Shown: one piece after another, positions 1-6,877 of the stretch
How the letters are laid out: every line of letters starts with the position of its first letter
Position numbering within the stretch: position 1 is the stretch's first letter
Origin: Pseudomonas sp.
Lineage (GTDB): Bacteria; Pseudomonadota; Gammaproteobacteria; Pseudomonadales; Pseudomonadaceae
Reading direction: 5' to 3'
NCBI GenBank assembly: GCA_016763285.1
Contig: JAESUC010000177.1
Span: 1-56,517 of the forward strand
DNA length: 56,517 nucleotides
Program-made: the position numbers and the translations under genes
Notes under the pieces: model-generated
What the model saw: the letters and a program-made list of their open reading frames with translations, nothing else
Told to the model about the DNA's origin: nothing
Database searches by the model: none

Positions 1-835
1 CGCAGGGGTGCCGCCCATTGATACGTGGTCTGAGCTGTTGCCACAGCCGCATGAAGGTCAGGCGGGCATGCTCGGCCGAGTGCCCCAGGTAACGGCCGAT
101 AAACAGGCCGTTGCGCTGGGTAAAAGCCAGTTGCGGGGTGTCGCTGTAGTCATCGCGCAGGGCGTCGAGTTCGTCGCGGTCAAGACTCATGGTCGCCAGC
201 CAGGTGCCGCTGACGCCGCAGCCGGCCAGCCCCCATTTGGCCGACAGCAGCGGGTCGCCCCCCTCGAAGCGGTTGCGCTCGATATACAGCGGCTTACCGT
301 CGCGCCAGACGTCCAGATGCTGGTCGACGCGGCCGTTGTCGAAGCCTTCATCGGCAGCCGGCCGGCCCAGGCAGAGCAGATCCCAGAGACACATTCTGGC
401 GTCAGGCTCGAGATCGATACGGGTGGTCAGCCGGGCGTTGCAGCCCTGAAAGGCGATGGTGTCCTGGGGCAGGTATTCGAGGCAGCCGCCTGCAGCAACG
501 GTGAAGCGGTTGAGTTGCTGTTGCAGCGTGCCGTTGTCCCGGGCGCGGTAGCACTTGCCCGAGGACGGGGTGGTCAGCAGCGCGTTGGCAGCGGCGCCGA
601 CGTCGGTATTGAGCCGCAGGGTATCACCACTGACCAGGCCGCCCGGCGGATGCAGAATATAGATGTGCGGGCACTCGGCACCCTCGGGGTGTAGCGGTTT
701 CTGCACCCGCAGCGGGCCGCGGTGATGCAGCCGTTCGATCACCGAACGACCGGCACGGGCGGTGACGCCTATATCCAGTCCGGCCTGCCAGCTGACGGCA
801 CTGTCGAACTGTTCCAGGTACCACGCAGCGGTCAT
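1..835 (-). CDS. ureD: Urease accessory protein UreD (3' end cut by window)
   Basis: UreD is part of the UreDFG chaperone complex that helps deliver nickel to apo-urease in the cytoplasm. The reading frame runs leftwards off the window edge; 278 codons are present, close to the full family length of about 280. Family hallmarks visible are the RVQKPLHPEG block (residues 43-52) and HPPGGLVSGD (62-71). The ATG at 835 is preceded by a purine-rich GGAAAGG Shine-Dalgarno sequence. Upstream lie a sigma-54 promoter and two NtrC-like sites, so expression under nitrogen limitation is likely. Urease structural genes are expected just outside the window, to the left. Identification is confident; nothing looks broken. 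Confidence 0.93.
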   Translation of the reverse strand, partial: MTAAWYLEQFDSAVSWQAGLDIGVTARAGRSVIERLHHRGPLRVQKPLHPEGAECPHIYILHPPGGLVSGDTLRLNTDVGAAANALLTTPSSGKCYRARDNGTLQQQLNRFTVAAGGCLEYLPQDTIAFQGCNARLTTRIDLEPDARMCLWDLLCLGRPAADEGFDNGRVDQHLDVWRDGKPLYIERNRFEGGDPLLSAKWGLAGCGVSGTWLATMSLDRDELDALRDDYSDTPQLAFTQRNGLFIGRYLGHSAEHARLTFMRLWQQLRPRINGRHPC

Positions 836-885
836 TGCCTTTCCTCTTCCTTTGATCAGGCTCGAGATGATGAGACATTGATTAG

Positions 886-900
886 GCAGGAATCAGGCCA
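886..900 (-). promoter_or_regulatory. Sigma-54 (-24/-12) promoter of ureD
   Basis: On the minus strand this reads TGGCCTGATTCCTGC, matching the sigma-54 consensus TGGCACG-N4-TTGC at 8 of 11 defined positions and keeping the obligatory GG-N10-GC spacing. It lies about 50 bases upstream of the ureD start, so transcription would begin near 874 and leave a leader of about 40 bases. The two NtrC-like sites upstream supply the enhancer that this promoter class needs. Confidence 0.72.
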
Positions 901-964
901 ATACCCGAATCGCCGGGATGAGAAAGGGTAATCGCGGGTACGAGGCGTCCGCAGAGCGTCATGA

Positions 965-981
965 CGCTCCTTATTGGTGCA
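965..981. promoter_or_regulatory. NtrC-like enhancer site 1
   Basis: This 17-mer ends in ATTGGTGCA and matches the NtrC consensus TGCACCATATTGGTGCA at 14 of 17 positions, with one half-site nearly perfect. Its centre is about 100 bases upstream of the predicted ureD transcription start and 30 bases (about three helical turns) from site 2, the usual geometry for paired NtrC dimers. Confidence 0.65.
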
Positions 982-994
982 AAACGGGTCATTT

Positions 995-1011
995 CGCACC
1001 ATATTGGTTCG
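995..1011. promoter_or_regulatory. NtrC-like enhancer site 2
   Basis: The core GCACCATATTGGT is intact, giving 14 of 17 matches to the NtrC consensus; the degenerate half is opposite to that of site 1. The site is centred about 130 bases upstream of the predicted ureD start of transcription. The rest of the 836-1087 interval holds no gene that I can support. Confidence 0.68.
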
Positions 1012-1087
1012 TTTATGGCCTTATGTCTTGGCTATCGCCAGGGATTTTTCCAGCGATTGAGGGGGAATGCACAGTGCTGGCGCACGG

Positions 1088-2029
1088 TCAGGGCAGGCGC
1101 ACCAGGGGTGCGTTGACCAGGGCGTCGAGTATTTCGCGCTGCTCGCGCAGCGCCCTTTCCAGCGGGACCGGCCGCAGCCACAGGGTATCGCCGGGGGCGC
1201 ACTGCGCCAGCCGCGCTACGCTGGCGGGGGTCAGCGCGCCCAGGCGTGGATAGCCACCAATGGTCTGGCGGTCGTTGAGCAGGATGATCGGCTGCCCGTC
1301 GGGAGGCACCTGAACGGCGCCCAGGGGAATGCCCTCGGAAATCATGGGCTGACCCTGGTAGTGCAAGGCCGGGCCGCATAGTCGCAGACCCATGCGGTCA
1401 GCCCGCTGATCGACCTGCCAGGGCTCGTTGAAGGCGGCAAACAGGCTTCTGCCGCTGAACAGCGCGATCTGCGAACCCACAACCAGATCCAGGCGCGACG
1501 TAGCCGCGCTGGCCAGCCGATGCAATTCGGGCACGTGCGCCGGAGCGGGCGTGGAGCTGCCTATTGTCAGCAGGTCGCCGACGCGCAGGGCCTCGCCATC
1601 GCCGTGCAGCCCACCCAGTTGCTCGCGGCGCACGGTGCTTCGCGAGCCGAGCAGCAGCGGCGCATCCATCCCGCCCGGGGCGGCCAGATAGCCGCGGGCG
1701 CCGCTGGCTGGGGTGGCAAACACCAGTTGTTGCCCGGGTCTTACGGTAAAGCTTTGCCAGTTGGCCAGCGGTTGGCCATCCAGAGTGGCCTGCAGGTCCC
1801 CTCCGGTGATGGCCAGGGTGCTGCGCTGCTGGCACAGCAGAGTGACTCCGCCGAAGGGTATTTCCAGCACCGCGCAATCGGCGGTATTACCGAGCAACCT
1901 GTTGGCCCAGGCGGCGGCAATCCAGTCCAGCGCGCCGCCCTGGGTCACACCGATATGCCGTGTGCCAAAGCGCCCGCAGTCCTGCAACTGGGCCAGCCCC
2001 AGGGTGCGTTCTACCCGCAGGCCGCTCAT
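1088..2029 (-). CDS. pxpC: 5-oxoprolinase subunit PxpC (KipA/biotin-dependent carboxyltransferase family)
   Basis: PxpC is the third subunit of the bacterial ATP-dependent 5-oxoprolinase, which opens pyroglutamate to glutamate in the cytoplasm. The 313-residue protein has the family's N-terminal signature RFGTRHIGVTQGGALD (20-35) and the conserved QTIGGYPRLGALTPAS stretch near the C-terminus. The start overlaps the end of pxpB by four bases, showing translational coupling. It is last in a pxpA-pxpB-pxpC operon. Older annotations call it an allophanate hydrolase subunit 2 or a KipI antagonist; the neighbouring pxpA makes 5-oxoprolinase the best call. Confidence 0.92.
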   Translation of the reverse strand: MSGLRVERTLGLAQLQDCGRFGTRHIGVTQGGALDWIAAAWANRLLGNTADCAVLEIPFGGVTLLCQQRSTLAITGGDLQATLDGQPLANWQSFTVRPGQQLVFATPASGARGYLAAPGGMDAPLLLGSRSTVRREQLGGLHGDGEALRVGDLLTIGSSTPAPAHVPELHRLASAATSRLDLVVGSQIALFSGRSLFAAFNEPWQVDQRADRMGLRLCGPALHYQGQPMISEGIPLGAVQVPPDGQPIILLNDRQTIGGYPRLGALTPASVARLAQCAPGDTLWLRPVPLERALREQREILDALVNAPLVRLP

Positions 2030-2745
2030 GCCTCCGGCTCCAGCGGCGTGTCGTCACCACCCTGGCGCAGGAACTCGCTGCGTTCGATGGCAACAAAGCG
2101 GACCGAATCACCCGGCTTGAGCAGGCTGTAGCCATCGCGCGCGGGGTCGAACAGCCGTACCGCTGTGCGCCCGAGCAGATTCCAGCCACCCGGTGAGACG
2201 GAGGGATACACCGCCGTCTGTTGTTCGGCAATGCCGACACTGCCGGCCGGTACGCGTTTACGCGGGGTAGCCAGACGCGGTGCGGCCAGTTGCGGATCAA
2301 GCAGCCCCAGATAGGCAAAGCCGGGGGCAAAACCCAGCGCAAACATGCGGTAGTCCCGCGCGCAGTGGGCCTTGACCAGGGCCTGTTCGGTGATGCCTTT
2401 GGCCCGGGCCAGTTGAACCAGATCAGGGCCGACGCTGGTGTGGTACCACACCGGCAGTTCATGTCGCTGGCCGGCGGTTTCGCCCTGCTCCGGCTGCAGA
2501 TCCTGCAGGGCCTGTTGCACCCTCAGCCGGGCATCGCGGTCATCCAGGCGCTGGATATCGTAATGCAACATCAGGGTGGTGTAGGACGGCACCAGATCGA
2601 TCAGCTGCTGGCCGAATGCACCACGCAACCGTGATGCGGCTGCCAGCAGCCAGGGAATATTTTCTTCGTCGATATGTTCGAACAGGCGGACCAGCAGCAC
2701 ATCGATGCCGACCGTTTCCAGCCGGTACTTCATTGCACACTGCAT
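2026..2745 (-). CDS. pxpB: 5-oxoprolinase subunit PxpB (KipI family)
   Basis: PxpB pairs with PxpC in the 5-oxoprolinase complex. The 239-residue product shows the KipI-family motif GFAPGFAYLG (138-147), then a VPAGSVGIA segment (165-173), SPGGW (184-188) and GRT (192-194). The ATG at 2745 shares one base with the TAA of pxpA (a TAATG junction); a second in-frame ATG four codons later (MKYRLE) is an alternative start. The four-base overlap with pxpC downstream completes a tightly coupled three-gene operon. Confidence 0.92.
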   Translation of the reverse strand: MQCAMKYRLETVGIDVLLVRLFEHIDEENIPWLLAAASRLRGAFGQQLIDLVPSYTTLMLHYDIQRLDDRDARLRVQQALQDLQPEQGETAGQRHELPVWYHTSVGPDLVQLARAKGITEQALVKAHCARDYRMFALGFAPGFAYLGLLDPQLAAPRLATPRKRVPAGSVGIAEQQTAVYPSVSPGGWNLLGRTAVRLFDPARDGYSLLKPGDSVRFVAIERSEFLRQGGDDTPLEPEA

Positions 2746-3494
2746 TACCTGGTGGCAGCCCTGAGCCCGGCGCGGATCTGCCGGATCGCCGCCAGCGCGG
2801 CGGGGTTGTCGCCATGGACGCAGAGCGTATCGGCCTGCAGCAGCAGGGGGCTGCCGTCGGCGGCTGTGAGTGGGCGTCCTGCGGCAATGTCCAGCGCCTG
2901 CGCCACCACGGTGTCATGCTGCTGATGCACGGCGCCCGCGATGGCGCGCGAGAGTAGCTGGCCATCGGCGTCGTAGGCGCGATCGGCAAAGGCCTCGAAC
3001 ATCAGTTGCAACCCATGGCTGGCAGCGATGGCGGTGACCTCGCGGTTGTCGCTCCGGGCCAGTACCACCAGAGGCAGATCCGGGTCATAGGCGGCGATGG
3101 CGCGCATGACGGCGTGCAGCAGGCGAGGCTCACGCATCATGTCGTTATACAGCGCGCCGTGGGGTTTGACGTAGCTGACCCGCGTACCCTGGGCCCGGCA
3201 GATGCCGTCCAGCGCGCCGATCTGATAGTGCAGCAGGTCTTCTATTTCCTGCTCCGAGCAGTGCATGGAGCGGCGGCCGAAGCCGGCCAGGTCAGGGTAG
3301 GCCGGATGGGCACCGATGCGTACGCTGTGCCTGAGCGCCAGGCTCACCGTATGACGCATCACGCCATGGTCTCCGGCATGGAAACCACAGGCGATGCTGG
3401 CCAGGTCGATGTGCGGCATGATCTCGTCATCCAGGCCCATTTTCCAGGCGCCGAAGCTCTCGCCCATGTCGCAGTTGAGCAGTAACGTCTTCAT
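2745..3494 (-). CDS. pxpA: 5-oxoprolinase subunit PxpA (LamB/YcsF family)
   Basis: PxpA is the LamB/YcsF-fold subunit of 5-oxoprolinase. From the chosen start the protein is 249 residues and opens [15 protein letters not shown], the classical family N-terminus; [10 protein letters not shown] and [10 protein letters not shown] follow. I chose the ATG at 3494 rather than the upstream one at 3521 because AGGAC lies about eight bases before it and because family members begin here. It is the first gene of pxpABC. The product glutamate feeds the same nitrogen economy as the adjacent urease operon. Confidence 0.93.
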   Translation of the reverse strand: MKTLLLNCDMGESFGAWKMGLDDEIMPHIDLASIACGFHAGDHGVMRHTVSLALRHSVRIGAHPAYPDLAGFGRRSMHCSEQEIEDLLHYQIGALDGICRAQGTRVSYVKPHGALYNDMMREPRLLHAVMRAIAAYDPDLPLVVLARSDNREVTAIAASHGLQLMFEAFADRAYDADGQLLSRAIAGAVHQQHDTVVAQALDIAAGRPLTAADGSPLLLQADTLCVHGDNPAALAAIRQIRAGLRAATR

Positions 3495-3576
3495 ACAAGT
3501 GTCCTTGGTGATGCCGAACAAACTAACCCAGAATGGGTCTAACAGCTACACGCAACCCACAGGCTAGAGGAACGTC

Positions 3577-4254
3577 ATGAAGATTCTAATGGTACTTACC
3601 TCCCACGATCAGCTGGGCGATACCGGAAACAAGACAGGCTTCTGGCTGGAAGAGTTTGCAGCGCCCTATTACGTGCTGCGCGACGCGGGCGCCGAGGTGG
3701 TACTGGCCTCCCCTGCCGGTGGTCAGCCGCCGCTGGACCCCAAGAGCGACGAGCCCGATGCACAGACCGATGCCACGCGCCGCTTCGCCCAGGACAAGGA
3801 AGCGCAGTCGCATCTGGCCAATACCCATCGGCTTGGCGAGGTGAAAGCGGAGGAGTTCGATGCGGTGTTCTATCCCGGCGGCCATGGCCCGATGTGGGAT
3901 CTTTACCGCGACATCCACTCGGTCGCGCTGCTCGAATCCTTCCTCAAGGCGGACAAGCCGATCGGCGCCGTCTGCCATGCCCCGGCCGCACTGTTGCAGG
4001 CGCGCACGGCCAGCGGTGAACCACTGGTCAACGGCCGTCAGGTCACCGGCTTTTCCAACTCGGAAGAAGAGGCCGTCGGGCTCACCGATGTGGTGCCCTA
4101 TCTTCTTGAAGACGTGCTGCGCGAGCGCGGCGGCCTGTACAGCAAGGGTGACGACTGGAGCTCCTATGTGAAGGTCGACGGCAAGCTGGTGACCGGCCAG
4201 AACCCGGCGTCTTCCGAGGAAGCGGCCAAGGCATTGCTTGATCTGCTCGGCTGA
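3577..4254 (+). CDS. DJ-1/PfpI-superfamily protein, Hsp31-like class I glutamine amidotransferase fold
   Basis: The 225-residue cytoplasmic protein belongs to the Hsp31-like branch of the DJ-1/PfpI superfamily, whose members act as glyoxalase-III-type deglycases or chaperones. The nucleophile elbow AVCHAPAAL puts the catalytic cysteine at residue 133, the PGGHG loop sits at 100-104, and the acidic E25/E26 pair in GFWLEEF fits the expected partner glutamate. It is divergent from pxpABC across 82 bases that contain a short ACCCA-gaa-TGGGT dyad at 3526-3538. The substrate cannot be read from sequence; methylglyoxal detoxification is a family-based guess. Confidence 0.85.
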   Translation: MKILMVLTSHDQLGDTGNKTGFWLEEFAAPYYVLRDAGAEVVLASPAGGQPPLDPKSDEPDAQTDATRRFAQDKEAQSHLANTHRLGEVKAEEFDAVFYPGGHGPMWDLYRDIHSVALLESFLKADKPIGAVCHAPAALLQARTASGEPLVNGRQVTGFSNSEEEAVGLTDVVPYLLEDVLRERGGLYSKGDDWSSYVKVDGKLVTGQNPASSEEAAKALLDLLG

Positions 4255-4298
4255 TCCCGAAGACAAAACAGGAAAACTTTGTAGCAGATGGAATAAAG

Positions 4299-4340
4299 CC
4301 CTCGATGCTGGTGTCTGAACTAGACCACAAGCATTGAGGG
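4299..4340 (+). other. Long imperfect hairpin in the leader of the GT2-GtrA gene
   Basis: The arm beginning CCCTCGATGCTGGTG pairs, with a few mismatches or wobbles, with the arm ending CCACAAGCATTGAGGG around a short loop near GAACT. There is no T-run, so it is not a standard intrinsic terminator for the upstream gene. With the next hairpin it fills most of the 120-base gap before the glycosyltransferase, which suggests a structured leader. Confidence 0.5.
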
Positions 4341-4343
4341 CGT

Positions 4344-4363
4344 TCCTGGGGTTCGCCCCAGGG
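4344..4363 (+). other. UUCG-tetraloop hairpin next to the ribosome binding site
   Basis: CCTGGGG-TTCG-CCCCAGG is a perfect 7-bp GC-rich stem closed by an exceptionally stable UUCG tetraloop. Its 3' arm runs into the AGGGAAGAG purine stretch that should serve as Shine-Dalgarno sequence for the ATG at 4375, so folding could limit translation. No T-run follows. Confidence 0.6.
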
Positions 4364-4374
4364 AAGAGATAGTC

Positions 4375-5490
4375 ATGTCAGGAAGTAAGGTCGTCCGGTG
4401 CTCTGCAATTGAGTCCGAGACATGCTTTGAGAAACGTTTTAGCGTGCTGGTGCCCGCTTACGAGCCCAATGAGGCCCTGCAGACTCTGATTGAGGAGTTG
4501 CTGGCGCTGGCGGCAGGGAATCCGGCCTTTGCCGGGATCCTGGTGGTCAATGACGGCTCGGTTGAGCCCGACGCTCTGCAAATATTCGACAACCTGCGCA
4601 CCCTGGGCGGGGTCAGGGTTATCGAGCATGCCGTCAACGCCGGCAAGGGCGCTGCACTCAAGACCGGCTTTTCCTATCTGTACGAAAACCAGACTGACGT
4701 CGATTTCATCGTGACAGCCGACGCCGATGGCCAGCATGCGCCGGTCGATGTCATGCGTCTCGCGGAACGAGCCATTGCTACCGGCAATCCCAACATAGGC
4801 TGTCGCCATTTCAGTCAGGGCGTGCCCTGGCGGAGTCGTTTCGGTAACTGGATGACCGCGCGGGTGTTTCGCCTGACCACCGGGCAGTCGCTTCGCGACA
4901 CCCAGTCCGGGCTGAGAACCTATCGGCGTGTGGACCTGCCGCAGTTGCTCGACATCCAGGCCACGCGCTACGACTACGAATTCCACTGCCTGTTTCACCA
5001 GGCCAAACGCATTGAGGTGCCGCTTCAGCAGGTACCGATCGAGACCATTTACGAACCCGGCAACCCGACCTCGCATTTCAATCCGCTACTCGATTCGCTG
5101 CGCATATACGCGGTGCTGCTGCGCTATGTCTCGGTGTCTGCGCTCAGTGCGTTGCTCGACTTTCTGCTGTTTTCGCTACTGACCACGCTGGATATGTCGA
5201 TCGGTCCTGCGTTGGTCGCTGCGCGAATCGGCTCAATGCCCCTGTATTTCTATGGCATGCGCAACGTCGTTTTCCGCTCGAAAGGCCGGCAGCTCTATCA
5301 GGTCGCGGGCACGCTGCTGTTGATGGCCGTGCATGTGGCCTTCCTGTGGATGTTCATTTCCTATCTGAAGGTCGCCTTCGGCGTTCATCCGGTTCTGGCG
5401 ATGGTGCTGGGAGCCTCCACGTTCTATGTGGGTACCTTCATGGTGCAGAAGTACGTCATCTACCGGGCGCCGTCCAAGCCTGCCGGATAG
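4375..5490 (+). CDS. GT2 glycosyltransferase fused to a GtrA-like membrane domain
   Basis: Residues 20-240 form a family-2 glycosyltransferase of the dolichyl/polyprenyl-phosphate sugar synthase type: FSVLVPAYEP (22-31), LVVNDGS (56-62), NAGKGAALKTG (88-98) and the metal-binding TADADGQH (114-121). Residues 245-365 are hydrophobic with about four membrane segments and resemble GtrA, a proposed flippase for polyprenyl-linked sugars. The fusion suggests that sugar loading onto the lipid carrier and its transbilayer movement are coupled in one 371-residue inner-membrane protein. No O-antigen or other glycan genes are next to it, so the acceptor is unknown. The leader carries two strong hairpins. 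Confidence 0.88.
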   Translation: MSGSKVVRCSAIESETCFEKRFSVLVPAYEPNEALQTLIEELLALAAGNPAFAGILVVNDGSVEPDALQIFDNLRTLGGVRVIEHAVNAGKGAALKTGFSYLYENQTDVDFIVTADADGQHAPVDVMRLAERAIATGNPNIGCRHFSQGVPWRSRFGNWMTARVFRLTTGQSLRDTQSGLRTYRRVDLPQLLDIQATRYDYEFHCLFHQAKRIEVPLQQVPIETIYEPGNPTSHFNPLLDSLRIYAVLLRYVSVSALSALLDFLLFSLLTTLDMSIGPALVAARIGSMPLYFYGMRNVVFRSKGRQLYQVAGTLLLMAVHVAFLWMFISYLKVAFGVHPVLAMVLGASTFYVGTFMVQKYVIYRAPSKPAG

Positions 5491-5550
5491 GCATTTGTAG
5501 CGCAGACCCGGTTACCGCAGGAGCGGCCTACGCGCCCCTTTGCGGTCAGG

Positions 5551-6531
5551 TCAGGCGGGCATATGAATGCGCGCGTCTCCCCGCAGCTTGATCACATCTG
5601 CTCGCGGTGATGCGCCGAACATCCGACTGTATTCACGGCTGAAGTGGGAGGGACTTTCGTAGCCGACCCGGTAACTGGCGGTTGCCGCCTCCAATCCCTC
5701 GCTAAGCATCAGTCGGCGCGCCTCATGCAGTCGCAGCTTCTTCTGGAACTGTACCGGTGACATGCGGGTGACCTGCTTGAAGCTGTGGTACAGCGTCGAC
5801 TCGCTCATGTTCACGTCTTCGGCCAGTTCGCGTACACGCAGCGGCTCAGCAAAGCGATCCTTGAGCACGGAAATGACCCGGGAAATGCGGTTCTGCTGGC
5901 TGTCGGCGGAGACGAACTCACGCATGCGCGGACCCATCTCGCCTTTCAGGGCCCGGTAAATAATCTCACGCTGGATCAGCGGCGCCAGGATGAGTGCATC
6001 GGACGGCGAGTCGAGCAGTCCGACCAGGCGGGTCATGGCATCGAGGATACCCAGGTCGACCTGGGCTACGCAGAGACCGCAGCCGGAATAGGGGCATTCG
6101 GTCTGCTCGGCGGAAGGTGCAGCATCGCCCATCTGCAGAACCAGCTCGGCCACCTCGGCTGGATTGATGTTGATCTTGACCGCCAGGAACGGGTGTTCCG
6201 GAGAGGCATCAATCACCCGACCGTTCACCGGCAGATCGACACTGGAGACCACATAGGTCAGGGCGCCGTACACAATCTCCCGGTCTCCCAATTGCACGGT
6301 CTTGCGGCCCTGGGCGATCACACACAGTGATGGCTCGTACACTGTGGACATGCATGGGGTAGGCGCATCGACGCGGAACAGGTCCAGCCCCGGAATATCC
6401 GTTTCGTACACACCCTCCTCGGTCATCCGCGCCGAGACCAGATCGGCCAGCTCCCGGCATTTGGGTACGTCGGGCAGTGATGCCGGGTTGAGATGGGCGT
6501 CGGTTGCGGGCGTGGGTTGGGCAATATTCAT
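5551..6531 (-). CDS. AraC-family transcriptional regulator with AraC_N domain and cysteine cluster
   Basis: The 326-residue regulator has an AraC_N-type sensory domain (about 25-200) and a C-terminal double helix-turn-helix AraC domain (about 220-315), ending with the typical GYESPSHFSREYSRMFGASP signature. An unusual CPYSGCGLC cluster (C146, C151, C154) sits where related proteins as I remember them have no cysteines, hinting at thiol or metal sensing. The start is supported by GGAGG six bases upstream. It is transcribed divergently from an RND efflux operon, and two copies of a GGCAAT-N5-GGCAG repeat lie between them, so it probably regulates that pump. Confidence 0.9.
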   Translation of the reverse strand: MNIAQPTPATDAHLNPASLPDVPKCRELADLVSARMTEEGVYETDIPGLDLFRVDAPTPCMSTVYEPSLCVIAQGRKTVQLGDREIVYGALTYVVSSVDLPVNGRVIDASPEHPFLAVKININPAEVAELVLQMGDAAPSAEQTECPYSGCGLCVAQVDLGILDAMTRLVGLLDSPSDALILAPLIQREIIYRALKGEMGPRMREFVSADSQQNRISRVISVLKDRFAEPLRVRELAEDVNMSESTLYHSFKQVTRMSPVQFQKKLRLHEARRLMLSEGLEAATASYRVGYESPSHFSREYSRMFGASPRADVIKLRGDARIHMPA

Positions 6532-6610
6532 GGCGGACCTCCGTGGCGTCTAGGCAGTATATACAGGATTGGGTAAGTCGCGGAGGTCTGTAGTATCCAT
6601 TGCAGGAATA

Positions 6611-6626
6611 GGCAATAAACTGGCAG
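6611..6626 (+). promoter_or_regulatory. Candidate AraC-regulator operator, copy 1
   Basis: The motif GGCAAT-N5-GGCAG, preceded by GAATA, occurs here and again at 6737. Its two similar half-sites are 11 bases apart, as expected for the two helix-turn-helix motifs of one AraC-type monomer. It lies about 80 bases upstream of the araC-type gene start. Confidence 0.45.
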
Positions 6627-6736
6627 GATCGCGCAAGGCTCCCTGTATCAGGCACTGTAGAGGTGCGTTTGTTACATCTTGATGACCTGTTTTGGGCATG
6701 GGACAGCATGGCTGTATCTGGCGATAAACAGAATTA

Positions 6737-6752
6737 GGCAATCATGCGGCAG
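6737..6752 (+). promoter_or_regulatory. Candidate AraC-regulator operator, copy 2
   Basis: This is the second GGCAAT-N5-GGCAG copy in the same orientation, also preceded by a GAATTA version of the flank. It is 126 bases from copy 1, about 12 helical turns, and about 125 bases upstream of the efflux operon start, compatible with activation of that operon and looping to copy 1. Confidence 0.45.
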
Positions 6753-6877
6753 TAATGCGCTACCTCCCATCCTCGCTCTCCCCGTATCGTTCAACGCTAT
6801 TAAAGGGGCGTCCGACGCACCTCGCGGCGCCCCCGAAACGTTGTCGATCAATTACCCAGACGGGAAGTGAGTACCAC

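Noticed and set aside
8-694. Plus-strand 228-codon open frame at the left edge
   Set aside because: It is the antisense shadow of ureD, whose translation shows clear family motifs.
5491-5550. REP element after the GT2-GtrA gene
   Set aside because: GCAGGAGCGGCCTACGCG recalls part of Pseudomonas REP sequences, but the inverted half is missing and the gap is only 60 bases.
6755-6877. N-terminal extension of the MexE-like adaptor from the ATG at 6755
   Set aside because: It would place the lipoprotein signal in the interior; the ATG at 6878 gives a normal lipoprotein precursor.
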